Source: SABY01 sp964523795 | Lineage (GTDB): Bacteria > Bacteroidota > Bacteroidia > Bacteroidales > 4484-276 | Assembly: GCA_964523795.1 (NCBI GenBank) | Contig: CAZGAO010000029.1 | Span: 1-57,132, forward strand | Reading direction: 5' to 3' | DNA length: 57,132 nucleotides | In this document: one piece after another, positions 49,430-57,132 of the stretch | Numbering within the stretch: position 1 is the first letter of the stretch | Layout: the number at the start of each line of letters is the position of its first letter | The notes under the pieces: generated by a model | Database searches by the model: none | The model's input: the letters and a program-made list of their open reading frames with translations, nothing else | What the model was told of the DNA's origin: nothing | Position numbers and translations under genes: made by a program

Positions 49430-50290
49430 TTATTCCCTGGGAATTAGTTCCCATATTGGTTTTAGTACAAGAGTTATCTCATTCAAAACCCACGGAAAAG
49501 TCAATGAATCTTTGTGGTTTATCTTTTTCAAAAACGCATCCCAGGCAAGTATGCGATTTTTATTGCTCGCAAAATCGGTGCTGAACAACTCGTGATTCTC
49601 TTGGTAAAATGTATTTCGCTGCCTGAAGGTTACACGGATTGCTTCTTCCAAAATTTCCTGATCCAAATTTTCAGCTTTGAGCAGGTGATAAACATCATAA
49701 AAATCTTTCATGCGGCTATTCATTTCTGAAAGCTCAATCATGGCATGGAACTTTTCCGAAATTACTGTTTCCAATGAATAAGCGTAAATTGATGGTATAG
49801 CAACATCATTAAGAATTACAGGATAATAAATCCGGATTGGTTTTGGGTAGATTGAGTCCCCAAAGCCGACATCCACTTGCAAACGCTGTTGAATGGTATC
49901 AAGCTGTGTTTCAATAAAAATCCTTATTCCACCATAAATATCATTTTCACGAATGAATCTGGAAGAAATGCTATCAACATTAAATTGAACGCCATCTTCA
50001 TCCTGAATGGCAGAAATGTCTTTAAAGGTTTCCACAATTTTTTGCTGGTCATATTCCATTTGATGAAGCGAAAAGTCAATATCCATAGTATAACGCCACA
50101 TCTCACCCGAGGAAAAGGTATAAAGCAAAGCCCCGCCTTTCAGAAAGAATTTGTCGGAATACTTACTGACTGATATCCGATAGAGCAGCCGCTCATGAAA
50201 GTAGCGAATAATCAGGTGCTGAAAGCTGATATTATTTTTTTTTGACAGATTATAAAGTTTGTCGCGTATGGATTTTCCAATATTTTTCAT
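49430..50290 (-). CDS. abiEii: AbiEii/AbiGii-family nucleotidyltransferase toxin
   Basis: 286 residues. Nucleotidyltransferase core: LKGGALLYTFS (Lys51, Gly52, Gly53) and the metal-binding MDIDFSL (Asp70, Asp72), then a conserved YSLETVISEKFHAMIELSEM and RMKDFYDVYHLL segment typical of AbiEii. Such toxins modify RNA or tRNA ends (the Mycobacterium MenT relatives add nucleotides to tRNA). The protein is intact with all motifs. It overlaps the antitoxin gene by 4 bp, the usual type IV AbiE order, antitoxin first. Confidence 0.9.
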   Translation of the reverse strand: MKNIGKSIRDKLYNLSKKNNISFQHLIIRYFHERLLYRISVSKYSDKFFLKGGALLYTFSSGEMWRYTMDIDFSLHQMEYDQQKIVETFKDISAIQDEDGVQFNVDSISSRFIRENDIYGGIRIFIETQLDTIQQRLQVDVGFGDSIYPKPIRIYYPVILNDVAIPSIYAYSLETVISEKFHAMIELSEMNSRMKDFYDVYHLLKAENLDQEILEEAIRVTFRQRNTFYQENHELFSTDFASNKNRILAWDAFLKKINHKDSLTFPWVLNEITLVLKPIWELIPRE

Positions 50291-50868
50291 AGCTGTGTTT
50301 CGGTGTAAATTTTCAAGGTGTTGTAAACCCGCATCTGTTTGGCATATTTAATCAGTTTATCAAGATTCCTGTCTTTAAGGGAAAGGTAATTTTTGATGAT
50401 TTCGGCGGTTGTTTCCATCCCGATTTTGTTGCGATATTTTACAGCATCACAAACACATTTTTCGATATCATATATTTTTGTACTAATGCCTTCAATTGCT
50501 TTGGTTTCGATTCCCAGTTCGTAATATTCTCTTTTTAGGTAAATAAGTTTGATAGTTGGAAAATCTGGCAAAGTAATTTTTCTGGATTTCTCGATGGCCA
50601 CATAAAACGCATCCGGAATAAATACCGAAAGGTTGTTGAAGTACCAGGCAGAATGCAAGCACAATACACCACCAGGAACTATGCGGCCAATATCGATCAT
50701 TTGCCGTTTTGCAAGCTCCTCATCCAAAGTATAAACTCCCCGTTTTAGCCGCGAAACATGCCCTTGCTTTATTAACTCCTGAAGCTGGTAGCGCATTTTT
50801 CTACCCGTTATTTCAGAAGATTGGATGTAGCCATTATTTTTTTTAAGAAGTTGAATCAGCTCTTCCAT
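50287..50868 (-). CDS. abiEi: AbiEi-family antitoxin/transcriptional repressor
   Basis: The ATG at 50868 (MEELIQLLKKNNGYIQSSEI) is preferred over a GTG 15 bp upstream. 193 residues. The N-terminal winged HTH (TGRKMRYQLQELIKQGHVSR then LKRGVYTL) and a C-terminal domain with the AbiEi pattern (GISTKIYDIEKCVCDAVKYR, RVYNTLKIY) fit the antitoxin. It should bind and repress its own promoter and counter AbiEii. The stop overlaps the toxin start (ATGA). Confidence 0.88.
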   Translation of the reverse strand: MEELIQLLKKNNGYIQSSEITGRKMRYQLQELIKQGHVSRLKRGVYTLDEELAKRQMIDIGRIVPGGVLCLHSAWYFNNLSVFIPDAFYVAIEKSRKITLPDFPTIKLIYLKREYYELGIETKAIEGISTKIYDIEKCVCDAVKYRNKIGMETTAEIIKNYLSLKDRNLDKLIKYAKQMRVYNTLKIYTETQL

Positions 50869-50985
50869 AAAATTATTTTGCACAAAAATACTGCTTTTAT
50901 TAATATTAGCAGTATTTTATGACATAAATATCATATTGAATATATGGTAGGGTTTTGAACAATAAATCACAAAACCAGACTTCTA

Positions 50986-51540
50986 TCAAATCGCACCCAA
51001 ATCCATTGTACCCCGGTCGCTTTTTTCGCGATACAAATCGTAGTGTATTACTTTGAGCAGGTTTACTATCCTAAATCCCCAGTGGGCTTTGAAAAGCTCC
51101 AGGATTTCCCACACCGCGATTTTCTTGGCATCGCGCAGTGGTTTTTGATATAGAATCACAAAGTCCTTCATATCCTGATAAATGTCGGTCAGGCTGTCGG
51201 CAAAGCTGCCTTTTACTGGCTCGTTGAGCGGATTGTCGTTTTCGATAAACCAATACTCATCATCTTTTTGTAACTTTTCGCGGATGGCGTTAAAGGTGTT
51301 TTGCCATTGCTCCTCGGTAAAGTATTTTTCGTTGGCATCAAAATCATCCGGCTTCACCGCAGGAATCACCGAGCCACGCACATAGAGCAAGGGAAGTGCC
51401 TTGTGCATATAATCGAATATCTGATTTTTGTCGTACTTATCGATTTCCTCGATAAACAAACAAAACTTTTGAGCCACCGCCAAAAACTCCAGCACAAAGG
51501 GCGAGTAAACCGGTTCCTGCATTACTTTTTCTTCTTCCAT
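50986..51540 (-). CDS. DUF5063 family protein
   Basis: 184 residues, acidic, helical, no signal. The pattern YSPFVLEFLAVAQKFCLFIE, EYWFIENDNPLNEPVKGSFA then SLTDIYQDMKDFVILYQK fits DUF5063. The function is unknown. The C-terminal AHWGFRIVNLLKVIHYDLY is the most conserved-looking part. It stands alone, with GC-rich repeats upstream (51602-51690) and the AbiE pair 100 bp downstream on the same strand. Confidence 0.78.
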   Translation of the reverse strand: MEEEKVMQEPVYSPFVLEFLAVAQKFCLFIEEIDKYDKNQIFDYMHKALPLLYVRGSVIPAVKPDDFDANEKYFTEEQWQNTFNAIREKLQKDDEYWFIENDNPLNEPVKGSFADSLTDIYQDMKDFVILYQKPLRDAKKIAVWEILELFKAHWGFRIVNLLKVIHYDLYREKSDRGTMDLGAI

Positions 51541-51601
51541 TATTTATGATTTTTTAATTCTTAATTACCAAAAATTACTATCAATTACTACCAATTACAA
51601 T

Positions 51602-51690
51602 TAATTACGCCGAACGCAGTGAGGCAAATGACGCGAAGCAAAATTACGCGCGAAGCGCAAATTACATCCGAACGAAGTGAGGATAAATGC
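51602..51690. repeat. Modular GC-rich palindromic repeat tract, copy 2 (inverted)
   Basis: TAATTACGCCGAACGCAGTG (start of 51602-51624), AATTACGCGCGAAGCGCAAA (51642-51661) and CATCCGAACGAAGTGAGGAT are inverted versions of the modules at 19028-19122, in a different order. A further ATTACGCGCGCAGCGCAT module is at 51780-51797. Confidence 0.7.
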
Positions 51691-51735
51691 CGAAAAATCC
51701 GCAGTGAGCCTGTCGAACTGCCTATTTTTTCGTGC

Positions 51736-51779
51736 ATCCTCGAAAATTTACGAAAATTGAAAATTTTCTAATTTTCGGG
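51736..51779 (-). repeat. Dispersed AT-rich 44-bp repeat, copy 3 (inverted)
   Basis: The reverse complement reads CCCGAAAATTAGAAAATT, an AATTTTCG arm and ends in CGAGGAT, matching copies at 5-48 and 54939-54982 with a few differences. It lies between the two GC-rich modules in the same spacer. Confidence 0.75.
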
Positions 51780-51802
51780 ATTACGCGCGCAGCGCATCTT
51801 CA

Positions 51803-52150
51803 TCATCCCCCCGCCTTCTTCGCCTTGTACCCCTCATCTTGTAGTAAAGCCATCACCTTTTCGCGCACATCGCCCTGTATAATTATTTCCCCGTCCTTGG
51901 CCGAGCCTCCTGTTCCGCATTTTGTTTTCAGCATTTTGGCCAGGTATTTCAAGTCATCTTCAGTACCCGTAAATCCTGTAATGAGCGTTACTACTTTTCC
52001 CTTGCGCATTTTCCGATCGAGCCATACTTTCAGGTTTTGTTGCTGCGGTGTAAGGGTGGCTGCCTCATCTTGCGTATCGTATTCGTATTCAAAATCCGAG
52101 TTAGTCGAATAAACGATGTCTCCTGAAATCTTTTTAAATTTTTTAGGCAT
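51803..52150 (-). CDS. SUI1-family translation initiation factor (YciH/eIF1-like)
   Basis: 115 residues. The SUI1 domain has DRKMRKGKVVTLITGFTG near 45-62, DDLKYLAKMLKTKCGTGGSA near 66-85, and the GEIIIQGDVREKVMALL end, matching bacterial YciH/eIF1-like proteins. These bind the small ribosomal subunit and may influence start-site choice, though their bacterial role is poorly known. It stands alone between repeats. The GYKAKKAGG tail is basic. Confidence 0.92.
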   Translation of the reverse strand: MPKKFKKISGDIVYSTNSDFEYEYDTQDEAATLTPQQQNLKVWLDRKMRKGKVVTLITGFTGTEDDLKYLAKMLKTKCGTGGSAKDGEIIIQGDVREKVMALLQDEGYKAKKAGG

Positions 52151-52193
52151 TTTGTCTGATAAATTTTCGGCAAAGATAAGTTATTTGAAATTT

Positions 52194-52333
52194 CAATTGC
52201 CACGTCCTTTAGGGCGTGGACTGCAATGAGTAGAAGAAAAATCCCCACCTTTTTGCTACGCCTGTGGCGTGGCAAAAAGGTAGGGGAAGTATCTTTAATT
52301 CTTTATTCCCCGGGTTAAAACCCGGGGCAATTC
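52194..52333. repeat. Three-hairpin element, family 1, copy 2
   Basis: Hairpin 1 CCACGTCC-TTTA-GGGCGTGG (52200-52219), a central 20-bp stem with loop TGT, one bulge and one G-T pair (52243-52286), and hairpin 3 CCCCGGGTT-AA-AACCCGGGG (52308-52327), bounded by CAATTG and CAATTC. Hairpins 1 and 3 are nearly identical to those in 21972-22110, while the central stem differs in sequence but keeps its pairing. It has no clear outer terminal repeats. It lies between the SUI1 gene and pheT. Confidence 0.85.
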
Positions 52334-52422
52334 AAGAGTATCAACCTTAAGAAAAAGCATAACTTTAACATATCGATATCCCCACTCAAAAACCCATGGC
52401 TAACTTTCCTAAGACATTTTAT

Positions 52423-52430
52423 TACTTTTG
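52423..52430 (+). promoter_or_regulatory. -7 box TACTTTTG for pheT
   Basis: A TAnnTTTG match 29 bp before ATG 52460, followed by GCGC; no clear -33 box. Confidence 0.55.
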
Positions 52431-52459
52431 CGCACTTAAATTAAAAAATCGAATTCGCA

Positions 52460-54922
52460 ATGAAGATTTCTTATGACTGGCTTAAAGAATACATCGATAT
52501 CGACCTTGACCCACATAAAGTTTCGGAAATACTTACCGATACCGGCCTGGAAGTAGAAGGATTCGAAAAAACCGAAACCATCAAAGGTGGCCTCAAGGGC
52601 GTGGTGATTGGGCATGTGCTCACTTGCGCCAAGCATCCTGATGCGGATAAACTTAGTGTTACCACCGTGGATGTCGGGGGCGGCACGGTGCTGCCGATAG
52701 TTTGCGGTGCGCCCAATGTTGCTGCCGGACAAAAGGTGGTAGTGGCCACGGTGGGTACAACGCTGTATTCGGACGATAAGCCTTTCGAGATAAAAAAAGC
52801 CAAAATCCGTGGCGAAGTTTCCGAGGGGATGATTTGTGCCGAAGATGAGCTGGGCTTGGGCGAGTCGCACGAGGGTATCATGGTTTTGCCGCAGGATGCT
52901 GAAGTAGGAATGCCGGCGCGTGATTATTTCAATATTGAAGAGGATTACGTTTTCGAAATCGGCCTTACGCCCAATCGCAACGATGCCATGTCGCATGTAG
53001 GCGTTGCCCGCGATCTGGCTGCCGCGCTTAGTTTTCATAATCCGGAACAGGATCCCCGCAAGGTGTTTACGGCCTGTACCGATAGTTTTAAAACCGAGAG
53101 CAACAAGTTGCCTGTTCAGCTTATTGTAGAAGATGCCGAAGCCTGTCCACGCTATTCGGGAGTAACGATTTCGGGAGTTAAGGTGAAGGAATCTCCCGAC
53201 TGGCTCAAAAATCGCCTGCTCGCCATTGGCCTGCGCCCGATCAATAATCTGGTGGATATCAGTAATTATGTATTACACGAAACCGGGCATCCCAGTCATT
53301 TTTTTGATGCCGATAAAATTAAGGGACGTAAGGTCATCGTAAGGAAGCCCGCTAAGGGAACCAAATTTATTACCCTGGACGAAGTAGAACGCGAACTCTC
53401 AGGCGAGGATTTGATGATTTGCGATGAAAGCGATGGGATGTGCATGGCCGGCGTTTTCGGCGGCTTGCACTCAGGAGTTACCGAGTCAACCAAAAATATT
53501 TTTATCGAGAGTGCTTATTTCGATCCTAAAACCATCCGCAAAACAGCTAAGTTTTACGGCCTGAATACCGATTCTTCGTTTCGCTTCGAGCGGGGCACCG
53601 ACCCCAACGCAACGCCTTATGTTTTGCGGCGAGCAGCACTGCTGGTGAAAGAACTGGCTGGCGGCGAAATATCATCCGAGGTTTACGATTTTTATCCCAA
53701 AGCCATCAAGCCCTGGCAGATAGAGCTTAGCTACAAAAATATCGATCGGCTGATTGGTCAGCAAATCGAACACGACCGTATCCAGGACATATTGCAGTTT
53801 TTGGGTATGGAAGTTATTAGCGAAACGGATGACACGCTCACCGTGGAGGTGCCTACTTTTAAATCGGATGTTACCCGCGAGGCCGATGTTATCGAGGAGA
53901 TACTGCGTATTTACGGTTACAACAACATTCAGTTTCCCCAACAACTGCGCTCGTCCTTATCCTATATCGAAAAGCCTGATCCGGAATATGTGCAGGAGCT
54001 GGTGTCGAATTTCCTAAGTGGCAATGGCTTTGCCGAGATTATGAATAATTCGCTGACCAAGGCCGCCTACAGCAATAAATTTAATTTTATTGATCAGCAC
54101 AACGATGTGCAGATTTTTAATCCGCTGAGCATCGACCTGGGCGTTATGCGGCAAACCCTGCTTACTTCTGGTCTGGAGACTTTAGTGTATAACCTCAATC
54201 GAAAAAATCTGAACCTGAGTCTTTACGAATTTGGAAAGACTTACAAGCAATTATCAGCGGATACCGTGAAAGACCTTGGCGATCGCTTTGAAGAAACCAA
54301 CCACCTGTCGATGTTTCTTACCGGGAAGGTAAATCGCGAAAGCTGGTATCACGACGAAAAAGCTGCGGATGTGTATTATCTGAAGTCGATGGTTTGGGCT
54401 GTGTTGAAGAAATTGAAAATCGATGAAAAACTTTTCAAAACTGCAAATATTAGTAATGAAGTTTTCGATGGTGGAATGCAACTTTCGTGGAAGGGAAAAG
54501 AAGTGCTGGTTTTTGGTCAGTTGAACGACAAGCTCTTGCGGGCTTTCGACATTGAGCAGTCGGTATTTTGGGCTGATTTTAACTGGAGTTTAATTTTAAA
54601 AATTCTCAAAGCCCACACCTTATCTTATGCTCCGGTGTCTAAATATCCGGAGGTACGCCGCGACCTGGCACTCCTGGTCGATGCCAATGTGGAATTTGAA
54701 GAATTGAAAAAGATGGCTTTCGATACCGAAAAGAAATTATTGAAAGCGGTTAATCTTTTCGATGTCTATCAGGGTGATAAAATCGAAAAGGGAAAAAAAT
54801 CGTACGCGCTTTCCTATATTTTGCAGGACGAGACCAAAACCCTTACCGATAAGATTATCGATAAAACCATGAACAAGATTGCCGGTACATACAAGCATAG
54901 GATTGGGGCGACGCTGAGATAG
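52460..54922 (+). CDS. pheT: Phenylalanyl-tRNA synthetase beta subunit
   Basis: Forms the (alpha-beta)2 enzyme that charges tRNA-Phe. 820 residues with the full bacterial layout: N-terminal MKISYDWLKEYIDIDLDPHK, EMAP-like tRNA-binding domain (about 40-150, LTCAKHPDADKLSVTTVDVG), B3/B4 editing region with RYSGVTISGVKV and DVDKI-type DADKIKG, B5 domain (VEVPTFKSDVTREADVIEEI), and C-terminal anticodon-binding FDX-ACB domain (KYPEVRRDLALLVD). It stands without pheS, so the subunits are unlinked here. Confidence 0.97.
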   Translation: MKISYDWLKEYIDIDLDPHKVSEILTDTGLEVEGFEKTETIKGGLKGVVIGHVLTCAKHPDADKLSVTTVDVGGGTVLPIVCGAPNVAAGQKVVVATVGTTLYSDDKPFEIKKAKIRGEVSEGMICAEDELGLGESHEGIMVLPQDAEVGMPARDYFNIEEDYVFEIGLTPNRNDAMSHVGVARDLAAALSFHNPEQDPRKVFTACTDSFKTESNKLPVQLIVEDAEACPRYSGVTISGVKVKESPDWLKNRLLAIGLRPINNLVDISNYVLHETGHPSHFFDADKIKGRKVIVRKPAKGTKFITLDEVERELSGEDLMICDESDGMCMAGVFGGLHSGVTESTKNIFIESAYFDPKTIRKTAKFYGLNTDSSFRFERGTDPNATPYVLRRAALLVKELAGGEISSEVYDFYPKAIKPWQIELSYKNIDRLIGQQIEHDRIQDILQFLGMEVISETDDTLTVEVPTFKSDVTREADVIEEILRIYGYNNIQFPQQLRSSLSYIEKPDPEYVQELVSNFLSGNGFAEIMNNSLTKAAYSNKFNFIDQHNDVQIFNPLSIDLGVMRQTLLTSGLETLVYNLNRKNLNLSLYEFGKTYKQLSADTVKDLGDRFEETNHLSMFLTGKVNRESWYHDEKAADVYYLKSMVWAVLKKLKIDEKLFKTANISNEVFDGGMQLSWKGKEVLVFGQLNDKLLRAFDIEQSVFWADFNWSLILKILKAHTLSYAPVSKYPEVRRDLALLVDANVEFEELKKMAFDTEKKLLKAVNLFDVYQGDKIEKGKKSYALSYILQDETKTLTDKIIDKTMNKIAGTYKHRIGATLR

Positions 54923-54938
54923 GAAGGGTGTTAATTGA

Positions 54939-54982
54939 TCCGAAAAGTAGAAAATCTTTGATTTTCGTAATTTTTCGAGGAT
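54939..54982 (+). repeat. Dispersed AT-rich 44-bp repeat, copy 2
   Basis: TCCGAAAAGTAGAAAATC, then GATTTTC and an end in TTTTTCGAGGAT, near-identical to 5-48. It is followed by GGATTC/GAATCC and CGAGC-GAA-GCTCG mini-hairpins (54988-55032) before the next gene. Confidence 0.8.
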
Positions 54983-55093
54983 CTTGTGAATCCTCGGATT
55001 TTTGAATCCGGGACACGAGCGAAGCTCGGCACTGCCTTCTGTGAACTGCGAACTTTTTTGACTAATCAAAATAAAATATCAAAACCCTAAGTT

Positions 55094-56734
55094 ATGGAAA
55101 AAAACAAGTACTCAGTAAGTCCGGATGGTGAAAAATACGCCATCCCCGAAAAAAAAGGTTATAGCCAGGAATTCGAGCGGGTAAAAGCCCTTTCGGATGC
55201 GGCAAGAGCCGCAGGCAAAGAGATTGTGGTAGTAATGGGCGTTGGTTTTGTGGGTGCCGTAATGGCCGCCATCGTGGCTGATACCAAAGATGCTAACAGC
55301 AATTACACCAAGTTTGTAATCGGATGCCAGCGTCCGAGTGTGCGTAGTTACTGGAAAATCCCGGTGCTCAACACGGGCGTGTCGCCGGTAAAAGCCGAAG
55401 ACCCCGAAGTGGACGAATTGATTGGGCGATGCGTCTTAGAATCGAAAACCCTGATCGCCACCTACAACAGCGATGTTTTATCGCTGGCCGATGTGGTGGT
55501 GGTGGACGTGCAATGTGATTATCAGAAAAAAGACCTTGGCAATATGCGCAATGGCGAAGCCGACATGGCTGCCCTCGAAGCCACTATGAAAACCATTGGC
55601 GAAAAAATACAGCCGCATTGTCTGACATTAATCGAAACCACCGTAGCTCCCGGCACTACCGAGTTTGTGGCCTGGCCAATTTTGAAAAAAGCCTTTGCCA
55701 AACGAAATCTTGACGAGATTCCTTTGCTGGCGCACAGCTTCGAGCGCGTGATGCCCGGGCGGGAGTACGTTTCCAGCATCCGCGATTTTTGGCGCGTGTG
55801 CAGCGGCTGCGATAAGCCTGCCCGCGATAAAGTGGAAAAGTTTCTGCACGAAGTACTCAACACCGATGAATACCCCCTCACCGTCATGGATCGCCCCATC
55901 GAATCGGAGACCACCAAAATTGTGGAAAACTCTTACCGGGCAACCATCCTGGCCTATCTGCACGAGTGGAGCATCTTTGCCGAGCGCAACGGCGTTGACC
56001 TTGTCAAAGTGATCGATGCTATAAAAATGCGCCCGACGCACAGCAACATGATTTTTCCCGGGCCGGGCATTGGCGGCTACTGCCTGCCCAAAGACGGAGG
56101 TCTGGGCTACTGGGCCTATCGCCATTTATTGGGTTTTGAAGATGGCGACAACCTCTTTAAAATCACACCCACTGCCATCGACATCAACGATACCCGTGGC
56201 TTGCACGTAGCCACGCTGGTGCGTGATGCCTTGCGGAATATGGCGCGGTATATCGCTGGTGCCGAAGTGCTGATTTGCGGAGCCAGCTACCGCCAGGATG
56301 TGGGCGATACCCGCTACAGCGGAAGCGAAATGGTGGTGCGCAAACTTACCGAAATGGGTGCCGAAATGCGCGTTCACGATCCCTATGTTGATCATTGGTA
56401 TGAACTCGAAAACCAGGATAGCTATCCCTCGGCAGGCTCGTCGTGGAAACGGTTTTTCAGAAACCAGGAGCAGCTTGCCGAAACCAAGGTTAGCCAAAAT
56501 CTCCAAGATTCACTCAAGGGTGTGGAAGCCGTTATTTTTGCCGTTCCTCACGAAGCCTATCTGGAACTTTCGCCCGATGATATCGTGGCTTGGGCCGGTG
56601 GCCCGATTGCCGTAATTGATGCCTTTGGAATGCTATCCGACGAAAAAATAAAACGCTATTTCGAGCTGGGCTGCGAAGTAAAGGCATTGGGACGCGGCCA
56701 TGTGCAGCGCATCAAGCGCGAAGTGCGCGGTTAG
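55094..56734 (+). CDS. Nucleotide-sugar (UDP-glucose/GDP-mannose) dehydrogenase
   Basis: 546 residues, longer than typical UDP-glucose 6-dehydrogenase (about 400-450). The NAD-binding loop is VVMGVGFVGAVMAAIVAD (about 46-63). A central domain follows, with LIETTVAPGTTEFVAWPILK near 180 and FPGPGIGGYCLPKDGGLG holding catalytic Cys330. The C-terminal domain has SYRQDVGDTRYSGSE and VHDPYVDHWYE. It oxidises a nucleotide hexose to a uronic acid, used in envelope polysaccharides; the exact sugar cannot be told. Extra residues at the N-terminus (about 1-42) and before the C-terminal domain explain the length. It stands alone, with repeats on both sides. Confidence 0.88.
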   Translation: MEKNKYSVSPDGEKYAIPEKKGYSQEFERVKALSDAARAAGKEIVVVMGVGFVGAVMAAIVADTKDANSNYTKFVIGCQRPSVRSYWKIPVLNTGVSPVKAEDPEVDELIGRCVLESKTLIATYNSDVLSLADVVVVDVQCDYQKKDLGNMRNGEADMAALEATMKTIGEKIQPHCLTLIETTVAPGTTEFVAWPILKKAFAKRNLDEIPLLAHSFERVMPGREYVSSIRDFWRVCSGCDKPARDKVEKFLHEVLNTDEYPLTVMDRPIESETTKIVENSYRATILAYLHEWSIFAERNGVDLVKVIDAIKMRPTHSNMIFPGPGIGGYCLPKDGGLGYWAYRHLLGFEDGDNLFKITPTAIDINDTRGLHVATLVRDALRNMARYIAGAEVLICGASYRQDVGDTRYSGSEMVVRKLTEMGAEMRVHDPYVDHWYELENQDSYPSAGSSWKRFFRNQEQLAETKVSQNLQDSLKGVEAVIFAVPHEAYLELSPDDIVAWAGGPIAVIDAFGMLSDEKIKRYFELGCEVKALGRGHVQRIKREVRG

Positions 56735-56762
56735 TTAAAAATCAACGTAGATTTTAGCTTCT

Positions 56763-57006
56763 AATTAGTGCCTGCTTTAAAGTGATTGAATTTGAGATTT
56801 CTCCTTTCAGAACTTGCTTCGCTTCGTTTTTCCAGTCGAAATGACAAAGCCCCGGGCTGTGAAAGGGGTGGGTGAAAGTGGGCGCTTCGCGCCCACTTTC
56901 ACCCACCCACATAAAAACCTGCGCCCTGTCATTTCGACCAATAGCACAAGCGTAGCGCAGTGATGACGGGAGAAATCTATGACTTTATGGATAGAAAATA
57001 ATTAGG
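56763..57006. mobile_element. Composite MITE-like element C (terminal inverted repeats plus family 2 core)
   Basis: Outer ends TAATTAGTGCCTGCTTTAAA (56762-56781) and ACTTTATGGATAGAAAATAA plus TTAGGG (56982-57007) are inverted repeats of the element A-D type. The core is family 2: outer arms AGATTTCTCC (56795-56804) / GGAGAAATCT (56969-56978), inner arms TCGAAATGACA (56836-56846) / TGTCATTTCGA (56927-56937), and a perfect 20-bp central stem with loop TTC (56866-56908). It lies 28 bp after the dehydrogenase stop. Confidence 0.7.
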
Positions 57007-57080
57007 GACTATCGAAAACCCAGAATAATAATATTTCGGTACTCCGCACCTTAGGTGGTTTTTAGGAATCCTTATTACTA

Positions 57081-57132
57081 ATCGGGTAGGAAGCGGCTTG
57101 CGCCGCTGTCCCCCCACACCACCCGGCATACG
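57081..57132 (-). mobile_element. Probable 3' end of a group II intron (partial, runs off the window)
   Basis: On the minus strand the sequence ends ...GGTGGTGTGGGGGGAC, then AGCGGC-GCAA-GCCGCT (57107-57092, a GNRA-type hairpin like domain VI), then TTCCTACCCGAT. This matches the 3' end of bacterial group II introns: the domain V 3' strand with GGTGxTGTGxGxGG, domain VI, and the intron end near CTACCCGAT. The rest, including any maturase, would lie beyond 57132. Only 52 bp are visible, so the call is tentative. Confidence 0.5.

Noticed and set aside
49351..49584. 77-codon plus-strand frame near the abiEii end
   Set aside because: Its second half is antisense to the conserved abiEii C-terminus and it lacks promoter or protein-like composition.

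Overview
The window is chromosomal DNA of a Bacteroidota bacterium, most likely class Bacteroidia. Lineage markers are a GldA ABC ATPase, a C-terminal type IX secretion sorting domain on an FG-GAP protein, a DUF4290 gene, a MurA with Asp in place of the catalytic Cys, a FeoA-FeoB fusion followed by a Cys-rich FeoB-associated peptide, and many TAnnTTTG promoter boxes with few strong Shine-Dalgarno sites. Most of it is core genome on both strands, cut by short intergenic spacers that carry an unusual load of palindromic repeats.

Layout. 0-12 kb: a frameshifted small gene, prmA, a 1512-residue exported protein of unknown function coupled to plsY, a PD-(D/E)XK-like protein, dnaN, gldA, and metK behind a SAM-II-like riboswitch. 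12-18 kb: a compact run of glycosyltransferase, methyltransferase, FrhB-like protein and LPG-synthase-type membrane protein, facing a polytopic membrane protein and a PKD lipoprotein. 18-22 kb: a dihydroorotate dehydrogenase-like enzyme, a GGNCC-type restriction-modification pair (Eco47II-family nuclease with a C-terminal frameshift; C5-methyltransferase with a fused N-terminal HTH) and a CxxC protein. 22-31 kb: T9SS cargo, then the minus-strand series prfA, DUF4290, murA, thioredoxin-like, grpE, dnaJ. 30-41 kb: NfeD protease, DUF2061, a truncated inositol-monophosphatase remnant coupled to lgt, an EamA transporter, an ABC-F protein, a toxin-antitoxin-like pair whose toxin looks truncated, and uvrA. 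41-46 kb: an ECF sigma factor with a small partner, nth, bcp, recA and a TPR lipoprotein. 46-52 kb: an Hpt-like protein, the feo operon with a perfect palindrome over its start region, an AbiE toxin-antitoxin pair, DUF5063 and a SUI1-type factor. 52-57 kb: pheT, a nucleotide-sugar dehydrogenase, and at the right edge what looks like the 3' end of a minus-strand group II intron.

The most unusual content is the intergenic repeat system. Two families of about 140-bp elements share one plan: conserved outer arms, or outer hairpins, flank a central 20-21-bp inverted repeat with a 3-nt loop, and the central sequence differs between copies while keeping its pairing. Some copies sit inside a second layer of terminal inverted repeats resembling AGTGTCTGTCCATAAAGT. 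Four paired elements and one solo end of that layer were found, and two of them supply the stop codon of the neighbouring gene. Two further repeat families (an AT-rich 44-mer in three copies and GCGCTTCGCGC modules) also occur. No transposase for any of them is in the window.
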